In this document: one piece after another, positions 43,419 to 51,594 of the stretch
Position numbering within the stretch: the stretch's first letter is position 1
Layout: each line of letters opens with the position of its first letter
From: Idiomarina piscisalsi
GTDB lineage: Bacteria; Pseudomonadota; Gammaproteobacteria; Enterobacterales; Alteromonadaceae
Length of the DNA: 64,000 nt
Direction of reading: 5' to 3'
Assembly (NCBI RefSeq): GCF_003987095.1
Contig: NZ_PIQA01000004.1
Coordinates: forward strand, 62,001-126,000
Translations under genes and position numbers: made by a program
Notes under the pieces: model-generated
The model's database searches: none
Told to the model about the DNA's origin: nothing
The model's input: the letters and a program-made list of their open reading frames with translations, nothing else

Positions 43419-44283
43419 GAAGCATATCAATAGCCTGCTCTGCGTTGGCTTCCTTTACTTCGTGCAGGGTAACCTGGCAACCCAGATAAGCAGGCGTATC
43501 CAGCTCATTGGTAATGGCATTGGCTAATCCCTTAAGCAATTGACGAGCCTGTGCGTAATCGGTGTTTGGCAACAGAACAAGAAAGCGGTCGCTGTGCTCG
43601 CGACACACACAATCGCAGGGTCGTAGCAACAATGAAATCAATTCGCTGACGTGATGCAAAAGTTGATCACCGGCGACGCTACCATAACTATGATTAAAAC
43701 GAGAAAAACAAGTCAGGTTAAGGTGAGCGATACACAGTGGTTGTGTTGACTTGGCGACATCAGCGATTTCGCGTTGTAGCAAATAATGGAAATAGCGTGC
43801 GGTATAAAGCGTTGTCAGAGGATCTAACCATTGGTGGTCGCGCAACACTTTTTCCCGTGTGGCCAATTGTCGAGTAACCTGCAGATGTTCTTTGCGCCAT
43901 TCCAGCGCACCGATGGCGATTAGCATAAGACCCAGCGGCTGAGGCAGCGATTCGAGCCAGCTTATCAGGCGCAAATCGTCGGGGTAGTGAACAAACTCAT
44001 CGAGTAGGTCGAGACTCAGGGAAAATATCAAAATGAGGCCACCGCTGTAAAAATGCTCCGTCACTCGCCCTTGAGGGCGTGTTGATACCATCAATATCAA
44101 ACCAAGCACCGCAAGTATCAGAGTTGATGCTTCACCGAGTACATCAAAAAAATCAATGATTGTTAGCGCTTTTGCTGAACCTAACTGATAACTGAACAGT
44201 AACGCCAGAGCCATCACCAGAATCATTAATGCCACTCTCCAGTTACTTAACTGTATTATCCAGGATGGTTTTTTCGTATACAC
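43348..44283 (-). CDS. Membrane protein with degenerate GGDEF domain
   Basis: A 311-residue protein. The N-terminal half has about five hydrophobic helices (starting near WRVALMILVMALALLFSY), and the C-terminal half (from about 155, WLDPLTTLYTARYFHYLL) has the diguanylate cyclase fold. Where GGDEF or GGEEF should be, the sequence reads REHSDRFLVLLP, so the two glycines and the acidic pair are not conserved. Synthesis of cyclic-di-GMP is therefore unlikely; a sensory or nucleotide-binding role is possible. It overlaps the AraC-type gene, suggesting a two-gene regulatory operon divergent from the TonB receptor. Confidence 0.8.
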   Translation of the reverse strand: MYTKKPSWIIQLSNWRVALMILVMALALLFSYQLGSAKALTIIDFFDVLGEASTLILAVLGLILMVSTRPQGRVTEHFYSGGLILIFSLSLDLLDEFVHYPDDLRLISWLESLPQPLGLMLIAIGALEWRKEHLQVTRQLATREKVLRDHQWLDPLTTLYTARYFHYLLQREIADVAKSTQPLCIAHLNLTCFSRFNHSYGSVAGDQLLHHVSELISLLLRPCDCVCREHSDRFLVLLPNTDYAQARQLLKGLANAITNELDTPAYLGCQVTLHEVKEANAEQAIDMLHEATENTSADTQQGDTRAARTLA

Positions 44284-44332
44284 CTTAGGCTCCGTTTATC
44301 GTGCAAAATTGCTGTAACCATAACCTGCGTTT

Positions 44333-44350
44333 ATGACAAAGCGGTGACAC
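44333..44350 (-). promoter_or_regulatory. Candidate Pho box between the GGDEF-like and receptor genes
   Basis: ATGACAA-AGCG-GTGACAC consists of two 7-bp units 11 bp apart, as in PhoB sites (consensus CTGTCAT-N4-CTGTCAY read on the other strand). Each unit deviates by one or two bases. It lies 130 bp upstream of the receptor ATG in the divergent control region. Confidence 0.4.
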
Positions 44351-44481
44351 CTTGATACCGAGTTGAGCTAATACGACCCGAATCAGAACAGCTCGAAATG
44401 CCTAACCGGCAACCGTTGTAGTGTCATGAAAGCCGCCTAGGGTAGCAAGCGTTAACCCAAACAACTCAGGTGAGGATGATC

Positions 44482-47022
44482 ATGAAAAAGTCGTATTTGG
44501 CCTATGCCATTGCCGTGTCTTGTATAGTGACAGGAACCGCACAGGCTGCTATGCAGCAAAAAGAAACACAACAAAGTTCTGAAAACGAGCAAAAGGCTCT
44601 GGAAGAGGTCGTGACCATAGGTTACCGCGACTCGGTTAAGCGAGCCGTTCAGCAGCAGCGCGAATCAGATGGAATCATTAACGTGCTAAAAAAGGACGAT
44701 ATGGGAAAACTGCAGGATGACAGTGTCAGTGACGCCTTACAGCGTATTCCCGGTTTATCGGTGGAGCGCGATCAAGGCGAAGGTCGGTTCATCCGCATTC
44801 GTGGTCTGGCCCCGGATCTTAACTCGGTATCCTACAATGGCACCGTTTTGGCTGCCCCTGAGGCCGGTCGCCGCGCGGTAGCGTTAGATGTTATCCCGTC
44901 GGACTTACTGGAATCGGTGGTGGTGAATAAAACACTGACGCCGGACATTGCTGCCGGTAGCCTCGGTGGTAATATCGAGCTGAAAAGCATGACCGCCTTT
45001 GATCGTGACGGAGCGTTCTACTCATTGGGTGCAGATCTGGGTTACAACCAGCAGGCGTCAGAGACCAACCCTAAAGTTTCTGGTGTAATCAGCAATACGT
45101 TCGATATCGGCGGTAACGACGACAGCTTTGGGGTTGCCTTAGCCGGTAGCCATCAGGAACGCTCGTTTACCACGGATAATGTCGAAACCGGCGGTAACTG
45201 GGACTTTGATGAACCGGGCCTGGAAGAGTTTGAACAACGTGCCTATGCCGTCACTCGTGAACGGACGGGCTTAGCCCTTAACCTCGACTACCGGCCAACT
45301 GAAAATGCCGAGTATTACCTGCGCACGCTCTACAGCGAGTTTGCTGACACTGAAATTCGCCAAGGCATCATTACTGAATTTGCTGATCCTCTGGTGGAAG
45401 GCTCAACCGGTGCCGGTGAGGTGGTGCGTGAACTGAAGGATCGCACAGAAACCCAGAAAATTCAGGCCTATGTACTGGGTACGGAACAACGCATGGGTGA
45501 CTGGCAACTGACGGTGGAAGCGGGCACCAGTGAAGCCAGTGAGTCACAGCCCTTTGCCATCGGTGGCGCTCAGTTTGTGCAGGAGTTTGACGAGGGCCTC
45601 GGCTATCGTGGGGTGAAAAAACTGCAGTTGCTGGCACCGGATACGGCTTATCAGACTGGCGGTTATGATATAGATGAAGTTGAAGTCAGCGACGCCTATA
45701 CCGAGGAAACCGAAAGCAACGCGAAAGTAGACATTGCTTACGACTGGATGCAGCCAAGCTATCAGGCGACTTTTAAAGCCGGGGTAAAAGTCAGTCAACG
45801 GGAAAAAACCGCCCGTGAAGACATATACATCTACGAGGACTTTGCGGACTTAGGTGTGAGTGGGTTAACCCTCGCGGATTATCAGACTGGTGAGGTCGAT
45901 TACGGGCTCGATCGCTTTGGGCTGGGCATCAATGCCGGTGATTTGTGGCAGATGTTGGAGCCGCTGGATAGGGATGAGTTCTTCGACGAGGTAGAGTCGC
46001 GTATTGCCAGTTATGGCATCGAAGAAGACATCAGTGCTGGTTATTTTATGTTTGATATCGGGTTTGATCGTTGGCAGGTCATCGCCGGTGCGCGCTATGA
46101 ACATGAAAAGCGCAGCGCAAACGGCAGCCGTTATAACGATGAAACCGACACCTTTACCCCGGAATACGCAGAATTCAGTGACGCCAACTGGCTACCGAGC
46201 CTGGTTACACGCTATGACGTAAGTGATGCCACTATCCTGCGTATGGCGTACAGCACCGGTCTGGTGCGTCCAAACTTCGAACAGGTGCGACCAAGTTACT
46301 TCCTGGAAAACGACGACGGCGACTTAAAGTCTGAGTTTGGTAACCCAGCACTGCAACCGTTGACTTCGCAAAATCTTGATATGGGTATCGAGCATTATGA
46401 CGAGTCATTGGGCGTGGTATCGTTGATGGCGTTTTATAAGGACATTGAGAATTTCGTTTATGAGGCTGATCTGGCAGGTCGTTCGGGTTATGAAAACTTC
46501 GACGAAGCGGTGACCTTCATTAATGGTGATGACGCTTATCTGTATGGCCTGGAGCTGAACGTGGTTCACCAATTATCGGGCTTCAATAACTGGCTGGATA
46601 ACGTCCTCATCAGCAGCAACGTCACCCTGACCGACTCCGAAGCCACAGTCGATTGGCTGGATGAAGGGCAGCTGCAAACTCGTGATATTGCTTTACCCAG
46701 TCAGTCAGACACTACCGCCAATTTGGCACTGGGTTATGAAACCAATCGCCTAAGCCTGCGTCTGGCCGCTAATTATAAGTCAGAGTACCTGGCGGAGCTG
46801 GGCGACATTGAGGACAGCCGTTACGACATCATGGAGGACGATAACTTGACCGTTGACTTTTCGGCGAAATGGGTCATCAACGACAACCTCAATGTGAGCT
46901 TTGCGGCTAATAACCTGACCGACGAGCCTTTCTACGTGTATACCGGCCAGAGCCGTTACAACGCACAATACGAGAGCTACGGGCGCAGCTACACTCTGGG
47001 TATTCAACTGATCAACTGGTAA
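44482..47022 (+). CDS. TonB-dependent outer-membrane receptor
   Basis: An 846-residue outer-membrane transporter. A signal peptide (about 1-24, ending TAQA) is followed by a TonB-box-like segment (LEEVVTIGYRDSV), the plug domain (about 55-165: VSDALQRIPGLSVERDQGEG, RIRGLAPDLNSV, AAGSLGGNIELKS) and a beta-barrel ending YTLGIQLINW. The pattern fits the Xanthomonas-Caulobacter type of receptors (TIGR01782) used for complex organic substrates rather than siderophores. I chose the ATG at 44482 after GAGGAT. It is followed at 36 bp by a phytase gene, so phytate or another phosphate ester is a reasonable guess for the ligand. Confidence 0.9.
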   Translation: MKKSYLAYAIAVSCIVTGTAQAAMQQKETQQSSENEQKALEEVVTIGYRDSVKRAVQQQRESDGIINVLKKDDMGKLQDDSVSDALQRIPGLSVERDQGEGRFIRIRGLAPDLNSVSYNGTVLAAPEAGRRAVALDVIPSDLLESVVVNKTLTPDIAAGSLGGNIELKSMTAFDRDGAFYSLGADLGYNQQASETNPKVSGVISNTFDIGGNDDSFGVALAGSHQERSFTTDNVETGGNWDFDEPGLEEFEQRAYAVTRERTGLALNLDYRPTENAEYYLRTLYSEFADTEIRQGIITEFADPLVEGSTGAGEVVRELKDRTETQKIQAYVLGTEQRMGDWQLTVEAGTSEASESQPFAIGGAQFVQEFDEGLGYRGVKKLQLLAPDTAYQTGGYDIDEVEVSDAYTEETESNAKVDIAYDWMQPSYQATFKAGVKVSQREKTAREDIYIYEDFADLGVSGLTLADYQTGEVDYGLDRFGLGINAGDLWQMLEPLDRDEFFDEVESRIASYGIEEDISAGYFMFDIGFDRWQVIAGARYEHEKRSANGSRYNDETDTFTPEYAEFSDANWLPSLVTRYDVSDATILRMAYSTGLVRPNFEQVRPSYFLENDDGDLKSEFGNPALQPLTSQNLDMGIEHYDESLGVVSLMAFYKDIENFVYEADLAGRSGYENFDEAVTFINGDDAYLYGLELNVVHQLSGFNNWLDNVLISSNVTLTDSEATVDWLDEGQLQTRDIALPSQSDTTANLALGYETNRLSLRLAANYKSEYLAELGDIEDSRYDIMEDDNLTVDFSAKWVINDNLNVSFAANNLTDEPFYVYTGQSRYNAQYESYGRSYTLGIQLINW

Positions 47023-47058
47023 ATGAACGAAATCATGACAAACAAATTAGGAAAAACA

Positions 47059-48864
47059 ATGAAACTTAATACGAGAACTGGCGCCGTTTTATCGGTACTG
47101 ATGCTGACATCCGCCTGCGCTTCTGTTGCTGGGCAGACACCGATACGTCATCAGGCCGTGGCTGGGGATAGCACCGTGGTGGCGACGAATACCGGTGTTT
47201 ATTTTGGCGGGCAACAACTGGTAGAAGGAGACTTCTTCCACTTAAAAGCGCTGAAATTAAAGTCCGGAGCGACTGTGTTTACAGCCGTTGAGGGGAACGA
47301 TCAGCAATTGCACCTTTGGCAGGCTAAAGACGGCAAAGCAGAGCCGTTATGGCAGGGAGAAATTACTACTCGTGTGGTTGAAGACTTGTGTTTTTACGAG
47401 AGTCGTGAAAATCGGCAACTGTCGGTATTTTTGCTCGGTGGCCGTGGCGGTGCTGAGCAGCGCCTACTGCAACAGGACGGTCAATGGCTGCCACAGCCGC
47501 TGACCATTCGCGCCATGAATGTCCCTTTTGACAGCACGGCCTGCGCCGTATCGCAAGAACAGGGTAAACTCTATGTGGCTGAAGCCGATCAGGCCATCTG
47601 GGCATACAATGCCGAACCCGAGGTCGACGAAGGACGTGACTTAATCGCGGCCAAAGCGCCGTTCGGTGACATTCAAGCCGAATTGAAAGCACTGGAATTG
47701 ATGTCCGATGGCAGTCTGCTGGCATTGGAAGAAGAAGCACCGCGGCTGTTGCTTTATCGTGCCGACGATAATGGCTATCAATTTGAGCGCGCGATGAGCT
47801 TTGACGGGATTAACGCGCTTACCGATATTTCGCTGACGGCTGATGGTGATGTGCTGCTAACTGAAGAAGACCTGAATGCGATGCAGACTGTGCAGATCGA
47901 CGTAGTGGCTGCGACAGAGCCGCGGTCGCAACGGCCGGTCGCCCAGGTTGCGGCAACGCTGGAAACGCAGCCATCACCGCGCCGTGGTGATGCCATTGAT
48001 GATCCAGCAGTATGGGTGCACCCCGATAAGCCCGCGGCGAGCCGGATATTGGGCACCGATAAACGCACCGGCCTGTATGTGTACGATATGCAGGGTAATA
48101 TTGTGCAGGAATTGGCCGTCGGCCGTTTAAACAACGTTGATGTGCGTGGCAACCTGGCCGCTGCGACATTGCGAGATGACAACAGCATTCAGTTATTTTC
48201 CATCAGCGACGACGGCGTGCTGACACCTGCCGCTAACCAAACCACGGACATCGAAGAAATCTATGGGCTGTGCATGGGTTATGACAGTAACACTGAGCAA
48301 GCGTCTGTTTACATCAACGGTAAATCCGGTCGCATTCAGCACTACCTGGTTAATGCCGACGGTAGTTTGCAGTTAGTGCGAGAAATGCAGGTGCCGACGC
48401 AACCGGAAGGTTGTGTGGTCGATGACGCCAGCCAGCGTTTGTTTATCGGTGAGGAAGATGTGGCGGTCTGGTTGTTCGATGCTAAACCCGACGGCGGCAG
48501 CGACGGTGACATCATTATTCGGGTAGCGGAGCATCCGCAACTGGTGGATGACATTGAAGGACTCGCTTTTGCCCGTATTAACGATGAACCCATGTTGTTT
48601 GTGTCCAGTCAGGGTAATGACAGTTATATTGTATTCGATGCGCAGGCCCCGTGGGCGCAGCGCGCCCATTATCGCATCCGCACTAACATTGAATTGGGCT
48701 TGGACGGCGCTTCGGAAACCGACGGTATCGAGGTAACCACACACTCATTAGGTGAGGGCTTTGAACAGGGTGCGTTCATTGTTCAGGACGGTCGCAACCG
48801 GATGCCGGAAGCTGGGCAAAACCTGAAGCTGGTGCCGCTGCAACAGATCATCGATCTGCTCTGA
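47059..48864 (+). CDS. Beta-propeller phytase (3-phytase family) lipoprotein
   Basis: A 601-residue exported phosphatase of the beta-propeller phytase family, which releases phosphate from inositol hexakisphosphate. The second half carries the signature segments DAIDDPAVWVHPDKP, GTDKRTGLYVYD, EIYGLCMGYD and PEGCVVDD; the first half looks like a second, degenerate propeller, as in two-domain phytases. The N-terminus has a signal peptide ending in a lipobox-like LTSAC (Cys20). I chose the ATG at 47059 (TTAGGAAAAAC upstream) over the ATG at 47023. It is co-transcribed with the receptor and ends at a bidirectional terminator. Confidence 0.9.
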   Translation: MKLNTRTGAVLSVLMLTSACASVAGQTPIRHQAVAGDSTVVATNTGVYFGGQQLVEGDFFHLKALKLKSGATVFTAVEGNDQQLHLWQAKDGKAEPLWQGEITTRVVEDLCFYESRENRQLSVFLLGGRGGAEQRLLQQDGQWLPQPLTIRAMNVPFDSTACAVSQEQGKLYVAEADQAIWAYNAEPEVDEGRDLIAAKAPFGDIQAELKALELMSDGSLLALEEEAPRLLLYRADDNGYQFERAMSFDGINALTDISLTADGDVLLTEEDLNAMQTVQIDVVAATEPRSQRPVAQVAATLETQPSPRRGDAIDDPAVWVHPDKPAASRILGTDKRTGLYVYDMQGNIVQELAVGRLNNVDVRGNLAAATLRDDNSIQLFSISDDGVLTPAANQTTDIEEIYGLCMGYDSNTEQASVYINGKSGRIQHYLVNADGSLQLVREMQVPTQPEGCVVDDASQRLFIGEEDVAVWLFDAKPDGGSDGDIIIRVAEHPQLVDDIEGLAFARINDEPMLFVSSQGNDSYIVFDAQAPWAQRAHYRIRTNIELGLDGASETDGIEVTTHSLGEGFEQGAFIVQDGRNRMPEAGQNLKLVPLQQIIDLL

Positions 48865-48886
48865 GCAGCAGTTATTGGTTCGGCAT

Positions 48887-48914
48887 AAAAAAACCGGCTT
48901 CGAGCCGGTTTTTT
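48887..48914. terminator. Bidirectional terminator between phytase and phosphoesterase genes
   Basis: The stem AACCGGCT / AGCCGGTT with a TCG loop has an A-run before and a T-run after, so it works for both converging genes. Confidence 0.92.
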
Positions 48915-48931
48915 GTGGGGTTTCGAACGCG

Positions 48932-50335
48932 CTATTTTTTAATCGGCTGTGCGTAGATAACGTCCGTGCCGTTCCAGCAGCGATCGTCACGTGCTGGCGC
49001 TGGGCTCTGACAGCGACGTTCAGCCGTATCCGGCCTCTGATCCGTCAGGCGCTTGGTGCCGTCAGCGCGCTTATGCAATATAAAAGCATCGTACAGCTCG
49101 CCGGTGGCGGTGTAAGAACGGTACGCTACCTGTTGCTCGGAAAACGCCAGCGTCTGGAACAATTGCGTGTCTTCCGCGGTACGGTGCATCACCCGTTGTG
49201 CTTCATCGCTGACCAAATACATTTTCGGTCCGGCAACCGAAACCACGTAAACAGGCCCCGAATGGTCGGACAATTGACTGTGGCGTCCGTACGTATGGTC
49301 ATGTCCCTGCAAGACAAAATCGACATCGAATTGTTCGTAAATAGGCTGCCAGTATTTACGTAAAGGCGGATTATCACGACCTTTCGATACCGATTGAATG
49401 GGGTGGTGATGAAACACCACGGTCCAGCGGTTGGGGTTGTCGGCTAATACGTTCTGCAGCCACTCAGCCTGACGCTTAGCGTGTGCTTCATCTTGTAACG
49501 CCTCGGTAGAGTCCAGTGCTATGTAACGCACGCCCTGAACGTCGCTGAAATAAACGGTGTCAGACAGCGCTTCTGGACCGTTACCCGCCACTGGATAGTG
49601 TGCTGTCCAGTTTGGCAGCAGGTGACGTATCGGATTGTCATCATCACTGCTGAATTCGTGATTTCCGGCTGCCGGTAGCTGGTTAACGGTAGCTGCCATC
49701 CAGTCCACGGCTGCGAACCACTCGCCCCATTCGTCATCGTGGATGCCATCACGGGAGTTCACCAAATCACCGGCGTATAACATGACCTTGGCCCGTGGTG
49801 CGGTGCGCAGACTTTCTCTTACGGTCCGTGAAAAATGAGAATAAACCGAATTTTGCGCGTCGCCAAAATACAACGCCGTGTAAGGACTAAATGTTGCTGC
49901 TGGGGTTCGGAACTGGTACCAATCACTCCAGGTATCGTCGCCGCTGACACGATAAGCGTACAGAGTATCCGGCGTTAATCCGTCAACGGTGACACGATGG
50001 TGCTGTGCTTTGCCGTTAGCGCTGGTTAAACTAACGTGTTCAGCGCTGTGCTCCGTTGCCTTCAGATGCAAACCAGGCGAGGGCGTTGCTGTGGTAATTT
50101 GTAAAAGCGCAGGCTCTGACATTACCCGAGTACGCCAACTAAAAGTCTGACTGTGGGCGGGGGAGGCAGTCGCAATCAGCGCCACGCGATCTGGAAATGC
50201 AGATACTCGGTAACGAATTTCTCCTTCGGGTACTGAGGTATTGGCAGACTGAGTATCAACCGCACTCATGGTTTCGCTGGTCGTTAAGATCAGCGCCATA
50301 GTGCAAGCGACCTTGGTTAAGGATGACAGATGCAT
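48932..50335 (-). CDS. Secreted purple-acid-phosphatase-like metallophosphoesterase
   Basis: A 467-residue exported phosphatase. The signal peptide covers about 1-25. A fibronectin-III-like N-terminal domain (about 60-150, TVDGLTPDTLYAYRVSGDDT) is followed by the calcineurin-like domain with all metal motifs: YFGDAQN, AGDLVNSRDG, AAGNHEF, VVFHHHP and QGHDHTYGR. This layout is that of purple acid phosphatases, which release phosphate from esters. I chose the ATG at 50335 (AAAGGAACC upstream, giving a good signal peptide); the open frame is longer. It converges on the phytase gene, completing the phosphate cassette. Confidence 0.9.
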   Translation of the reverse strand: MHLSSLTKVACTMALILTTSETMSAVDTQSANTSVPEGEIRYRVSAFPDRVALIATASPAHSQTFSWRTRVMSEPALLQITTATPSPGLHLKATEHSAEHVSLTSANGKAQHHRVTVDGLTPDTLYAYRVSGDDTWSDWYQFRTPAATFSPYTALYFGDAQNSVYSHFSRTVRESLRTAPRAKVMLYAGDLVNSRDGIHDDEWGEWFAAVDWMAATVNQLPAAGNHEFSSDDDNPIRHLLPNWTAHYPVAGNGPEALSDTVYFSDVQGVRYIALDSTEALQDEAHAKRQAEWLQNVLADNPNRWTVVFHHHPIQSVSKGRDNPPLRKYWQPIYEQFDVDFVLQGHDHTYGRHSQLSDHSGPVYVVSVAGPKMYLVSDEAQRVMHRTAEDTQLFQTLAFSEQQVAYRSYTATGELYDAFILHKRADGTKRLTDQRPDTAERRCQSPAPARDDRCWNGTDVIYAQPIKK

Positions 50336-50575
50336 AAAGGTTCCTTTTGCGGATAAAAGATTTAGCTTATATCGCTCAAGTGACACCGGTGTTGCGGATA
50401 ATTCGCATGTTGAGCTAAAAGGAGTCAATGCTGAAATACTTGTTCAGTAGCATAGTTAATTTGGCTATTAGATTAATGCAAGTTACAAACTGACAAGGCA
50501 ACGTTTTGATGTCGGAAAATTTCTACATGAGCTCTTAGGCTTTTTGGCGCGGATAAAAAAATTTGGAAATGCGCA

Positions 50576-50610
50576 AAGGTCATAGGTTCGACTCCTATAG
50601 GGTGCGCCAT
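50576..50610 (+). repeat. Right attachment repeat (attR): tRNA-Arg 3' fragment
   Basis: An exact 35-bp copy of 39428-39462, with variable loop, T-arm, acceptor 3' strand and CCA, but no 5' half of a tRNA. It is not a functional tRNA gene. With the left copy it encloses 11.1 kb of accessory DNA. Confidence 0.85.
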
Positions 50611-50666
50611 CTCAGCGAGACTTTCCTTGATAGTAATCACTTACTAAGAATTTAGTATGTGCAAAA

Positions 50667-50683
50667 CTGTGTCCAGAATGTGC
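50667..50683 (+). repeat. GTGTCC-type repeats downstream of attR
   Basis: CTGTGTCCAGAATGTGCCC repeats the TGTGTCC-like unit about 11 bp apart, 58 bp after the tRNA fragment, in the same arrangement as after both intact tRNA-Arg genes. Confidence 0.4.
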
Positions 50684-50771
50684 CCGAACATTTCCAGACT
50701 AACGTTTCATAAACTAAACTCAGCTTGCCACTGTACATTAATAACGTACTACAACATTAAAAGGCGAGAGA

Positions 50772-51509
50772 GTGTTAAAGCCAAAGGTTTTGTTTCCTCA
50801 GCAGTTTATTCACAAACACCCTATTCATCATGGGGAAGAGTTTGGCGTGCTGTGTTGGAATACGCAAAAATTGACCGAGAAGCCAGAGTTTCAACGTACC
50901 TTAGCAGGCGTTTTAACAGACTATCCGAGTTTGTTTTTGTTACTTCAGGAGGTGAAGCTGAGTGCAAAAAATAATTGGCTGCTGCCGAACTGGTCTTATG
51001 CGGTGGCGCCGAATATGCAAACCCGGCGCTCTGTCTATGGCGTTCTTACGGCAAGCGGTTATGCGTTTAAAGAAGCTCAGGCTCGACTGAGCAGCAAGCG
51101 CGAAGGCATGTTCGCCACCCATAAAAGTTACATGCTCTCTCATCATTCGTTGGCAGAGGACGGCTCACTGCTGGTCGTCAATGTCCACGCGATTAACTTT
51201 GTTCGTGCGCGCCAGTTTTCCCAAGAAATAGAGCTCATCAAAGAAGAAATACTAGAACATAAAGGACCGCTTATTGTGGCGGGTGATTTTAACGTGTGGA
51301 GCCGCCAGCGCCGGCTAAGCTTGCTGCAGTTCTGTCGAAGTGTGGGTCTTCGGCAAGCAATTATGGTCGACCCACATCATGTTAAGGCTTACCGACAGCA
51401 TCCACTTGATTTCATCTTTTACCGGGATCTCACACTGCAAGAAACACTAGCTATCGATACCAGTAAAGTATCTGATCACAATCCGCTTTATGCGCGATTC
51501 AGACTATAG
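50772..51509 (+). CDS. Endonuclease/exonuclease/phosphatase-family protein (YafD-like)
   Basis: A 245-residue cytoplasmic member of the EEP (DNase I-like) superfamily. The catalytic motifs are seen in order: VLCWNTQKLT, LLLQEVKLSA with the metal-binding Glu, VAGDFNVWSRQR with the Asp/Asn pair, and VSDHNPLYARF with the terminal Asp-His. Similarity of layout suggests YafD. Substrates could be DNA, RNA or phospholipid head groups. The start is a GTG after AAGGCGAGAGA. It lies just outside the tRNA-bounded region and is probably core genome. Confidence 0.85.
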   Translation: MLKPKVLFPQQFIHKHPIHHGEEFGVLCWNTQKLTEKPEFQRTLAGVLTDYPSLFLLLQEVKLSAKNNWLLPNWSYAVAPNMQTRRSVYGVLTASGYAFKEAQARLSSKREGMFATHKSYMLSHHSLAEDGSLLVVNVHAINFVRARQFSQEIELIKEEILEHKGPLIVAGDFNVWSRQRRLSLLQFCRSVGLRQAIMVDPHHVKAYRQHPLDFIFYRDLTLQETLAIDTSKVSDHNPLYARFRL

Positions 51510-51534
51510 CTACTCAGAACTAGCGTTTTGCCAG

Positions 51535-51569
51535 AAAAAAAGTGAGCCCCTGCTACAGAGCTCACTTTC
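51535..51569 (-). terminator. Terminator of the tricorn-type protease gene
   Basis: On the minus strand the stem AAAGTGAGC / GCTCACTTT is followed by a T-run; on the plus strand the T-run is weaker. It lies between the two convergent genes. Confidence 0.8.
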
Positions 51570-51594
51570 CCTCTTTACCTTTCAATAAAACGCT

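Larger units (their letters stand above)
50336..50771 (+). other. Right boundary of the accessory region
   Basis: 436 bases without a gene. They hold the start region of the phosphoesterase gene, a copy of the second tRNA's 5' flank (17 bp, 50558-50574), the 35-bp tRNA-Arg 3' repeat and a GTGTCC-type pair near 50667. A 105-codon frame starting at 50657 mostly overlaps the next gene in another phase and is not called. Confidence 0.6.

Noticed and set aside
47366-48744. Several 80-136-codon frames antisense to the phytase gene
   Set aside because: They come from the GC-rich codon pattern of the phytase; they overlap each other in different frames and show no domain features.
39462-50575. Integrase or recombinase gene for the tRNA-bounded region
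   Set aside because: All frames of useful length inside the region are assigned; none has tyrosine- or serine-recombinase character.
50576-50610. Third tRNA-Arg gene
   Set aside because: Only the 3' half is present; the acceptor 5' strand, D-arm and anticodon arm are missing, so it is an attachment repeat.
50657-50974. 105-codon frame at the right island boundary
   Set aside because: Its second half overlaps the endonuclease/phosphatase-family gene in another frame and the first half is compositionally non-coding.
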